A stretch of DNA of 44,823 nucleotides from Planctomycetota bacterium (lineage in GTDB: Bacteria > Planctomycetota > UBA1135 > UBA2386). Below, in pieces: positions 43,428 through 44,823 of this stretch; position 1 is the stretch's first letter; every line of letters starts with the position of its first letter. The stretch lies in assembly GCA_020851075.1 (NCBI GenBank), contig JADZDL010000158.1, positions 1 through 44,823 of the forward strand, given 5' to 3'. The notes beneath the pieces are model-generated. The model did not search any database. It was not told where the DNA came from and saw nothing but the letters and a program-made list of their open reading frames with translations. Position numbers and translations under genes: made by a program.

Positions 43428-43852
43428 CGCCCGACTCCAGGCCGCCCCGCATCCCGCTCCTGGTTGTCGCTCGCTTCGTGCACGTCTTCCCACGGCAGCG
43501 CGTACTGCGTGCGATGCGTGCCAAACGAAGCGCCGTAGTGCGAGAGCACATCGTGCTCGTCGAAGAAGACCCACAGGCGATCGCTGCGCGTATCCTGGTT
43601 GCCGAAGTTCAAGACCACGAGGATCAACACGGCGCCCTTCGCGGTCGATGCGTCATAACGATACGCAGTGCGCCGCCCGAGCTGCACGACCTCCGTCGGC
43701 GCGCCGAGTTTCTCGACAACCTCGCGCGCCGTGGTCTTGCCGGGCTCCAGCGTGCGGACCAGCTGCGCATCGAGGGGTTCGTTGTTGTCCTGGCGAGCAA
43801 TTGCGCAGGCTGAGGTGAAGAGCAGGAGAAGAAGGGCGACGTGACGGAACAT
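43424..43852 (-). CDS. Small BamE/SmpA-like lipoprotein (first of a tandem pair)
   Basis: 142 residues from ATG 43850-43852; the lipobox FTSAC gives a lipoprotein. Mature sequence EPLDAQLVRTLEPGKTTARE then VVEKLGAPTEVVQLGRRTAY has the SmpA/BamE-like pattern (PGKT..EV...LGAP). It probably sits on the periplasmic side of a membrane. The longer start 27 codons upstream is rejected because it precedes the signal. A diverged duplicate overlaps its end, suggesting a recent tandem duplication. Confidence 0.7.
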   Translation of the reverse strand: MFRHVALLLLLFTSACAIARQDNNEPLDAQLVRTLEPGKTTAREVVEKLGAPTEVVQLGRRTAYRYDASTAKGAVLILVVLNFGNQDTRSDRLWVFFDEHDVLSHYGASFGTHRTQYALPWEDVHEASDNQERDAGRPGVGR

Positions 43853-44059
43853 GCCGGGTGCTTCGAAGGAAGGGGGGAAGGGGATGCGAGACCTCGTCGC
43901 GTTCGAGATACGCCCTCGGCACCGCACGGGCAATCACCAACTGGCCGAGGCAATCAAGGCTGCCTCCGACCACACCCGAACCGGTCAGGGAATCCCCCAA
44001 TCAAGCCTCAATGCGGACAATCCGATTCCGCGTCTGCATAGAACGTCGCCAGCAAGGTA

Positions 44060-44823
44060 TTGGGTGCTTGTCTTTCCATTGCCGGACTCGTGGTCGCCAC
44101 GGGCCTGATCGGCCTTTCTTCGGCGTCCTCGGCGCGCACCGCCGCCACGGAAATCGTCGAGCACCGCATGGTGGAACTGGCGTTGATTGCTGACCTGACG
44201 GGCGAACTGCACCACGCATTGCAAGCCAAGGACGACTTCCTGCGCACCAGGTCTCTGGACGATGTGAAGACTCATGACAACCATGCCAAAGCCCTGGCGG
44301 CAGTAACCGACAAGCTGCGCGGGCAACTGCTGGCCCAGGACAAACCCGACCTCACCACCGGCATTTCGAAGGACCACGCGGCCTACTGCGGCGCCTTTGC
44401 CGATCTGGTCACGGAGTACACGGCGCGCGGCCTCACCGAGAAACTCGGTTTCGAAGGCAAGCTGCGCGAAGCGGCACATGCCGTCGAAGGCATGGTGCAG
44501 AGCCTCACCAACAAGGAACTCGAAGCCGTGTACCTGATGGTTCGCCGCCATGAGAAGGACTTCCTGCTGCGCGGCCGTCCTGAGTACATCGAGAAAGCCA
44601 AAACGTCGATTGCGAACTTCCTGTCGGTAGCCAAGGTCCAGGGCACGACGGAGGCGGCGCTCGGCACGATGCAGTCCACCTGGCAGGGGTATGAGACCGC
44701 GATCACCGAACTGGCGGCCAGCATCGCGCGCATCGGCACCAAGAGCGCCACCGCCGATACCGCGGCGAAGAACCTCTCCGCCACCGTCGACGCCGCCAGC
44801 GACGAGCTGCGCGCGAACATCGC
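44060..44823 (+). CDS. Methyl-accepting chemotaxis protein, N-terminal part (runs off the window)
   Basis: The open frame runs from a TTG at 44060-44062 to the window end. It starts with a membrane segment, GACLSIAGLVVATGLIGL. Then comes a long helical sensor region, TAATEIVEHRMVELALIADL onward, with RRHEKDFLLRGRPEYIEKA, the pattern of the helical bimodular (HBM) ligand-binding domain of chemoreceptors. HAMP and signalling domains would lie beyond the window. An ATG at 44011-44013 begins MRTIRFRVCIE, which looks like the missing cytoplasmic head, but it is in a frame one base off. Either the TTG is the true start or one base is missing or extra in 44011-44060. Confidence 0.7.
   Translation, partial: MGACLSIAGLVVATGLIGLSSASSARTAATEIVEHRMVELALIADLTGELHHALQAKDDFLRTRSLDDVKTHDNHAKALAAVTDKLRGQLLAQDKPDLTTGISKDHAAYCGAFADLVTEYTARGLTEKLGFEGKLREAAHAVEGMVQSLTNKELEAVYLMVRRHEKDFLLRGRPEYIEKAKTSIANFLSVAKVQGTTEAALGTMQSTWQGYETAITELAASIARIGTKSATADTAAKNLSATVDAASDELRANI

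Noticed and set aside
1..44823. tRNA, rRNA, CRISPR, IS or phage features
   Set aside because: None was seen. No cloverleaf-like gene, direct-repeat array, transposase or integrase sequence was recognised by reading. A tRNA scan was not possible.

Overview
The window is GC-rich, densely coded bacterial DNA, and it most resembles a planctomycete chromosome. The evidence is indirect. There are large secreted or lipoprotein beta-propeller-type proteins, an exported formylglycine-generating enzyme, a multihaem cytochrome of the type common in that phylum, and a Cys-rich secreted protein whose C-terminal module I associate with planctomycete exoproteins. There are also menaquinone-type genes and a eukaryote-like GT3 glycogen synthase. 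The phylum is an inference; the genus cannot be read from this window. I saw no rRNA, tRNA, CRISPR array, insertion sequence or phage gene.

Layout. 1-1772 (minus): ubiE/menG, a CPBP membrane protease and a truncated ubiX, with overlapping ends. 1907-5913 (minus): a 999-residue lipoprotein and a small Arg/Gly-rich secreted protein. 6092-8125 (plus): LigD with PE and POL domains intact but a ligase domain that has lost its catalytic residues. Facing it, 8144-19198 is one minus-strand gene train. It starts with glycogen debranching enzyme, a GH57 amylase and a glycogen synthase-glycogen phosphorylase fusion. It continues through a DUF72 protein to Ku, a stand-alone catalytically complete ATP-dependent ligase and a MerR-HTH/TPR protein. 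glgC (19337-20575) is divergent from this train. Non-homologous end joining and glycogen turnover therefore lie side by side, and the ligase missing from LigD is supplied as a separate gene next to Ku.

20639-31359 (minus) is a second long train: a NupC nucleoside transporter, purine nucleoside phosphorylase, a GNAT protein and a GH43-like lipoprotein. Then comes a compact set of S51-like hydrolase, Fes-like esterase, L,D-transpeptidase lipoprotein, ATP-grasp ligase and a second esterase, ending in a five-haem cytochrome. The S51/Fes/ATP-grasp/esterase set is the best candidate for an undescribed system. It has one amide- or peptide-forming enzyme, three predicted cytoplasmic hydrolases and several ATGA/GTGA start-stop overlaps.

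31543-37692 holds a Cys-rich secreted protein and fdhD (plus), an exported formylglycine-generating enzyme (minus) and a PhoD phosphatase with two LamG-like repeats (plus). 37732-42780 (minus) holds two cyclophilins, an enoyl-CoA hydratase, pabB, pabC and a short unknown protein. 42954-43852 (minus) holds two small BamE/SmpA-like lipoproteins. The window ends inside a chemoreceptor gene (plus) whose start looks displaced. Many junctions use 4-bp ATGA or GTGA overlaps, and GTG starts are common.
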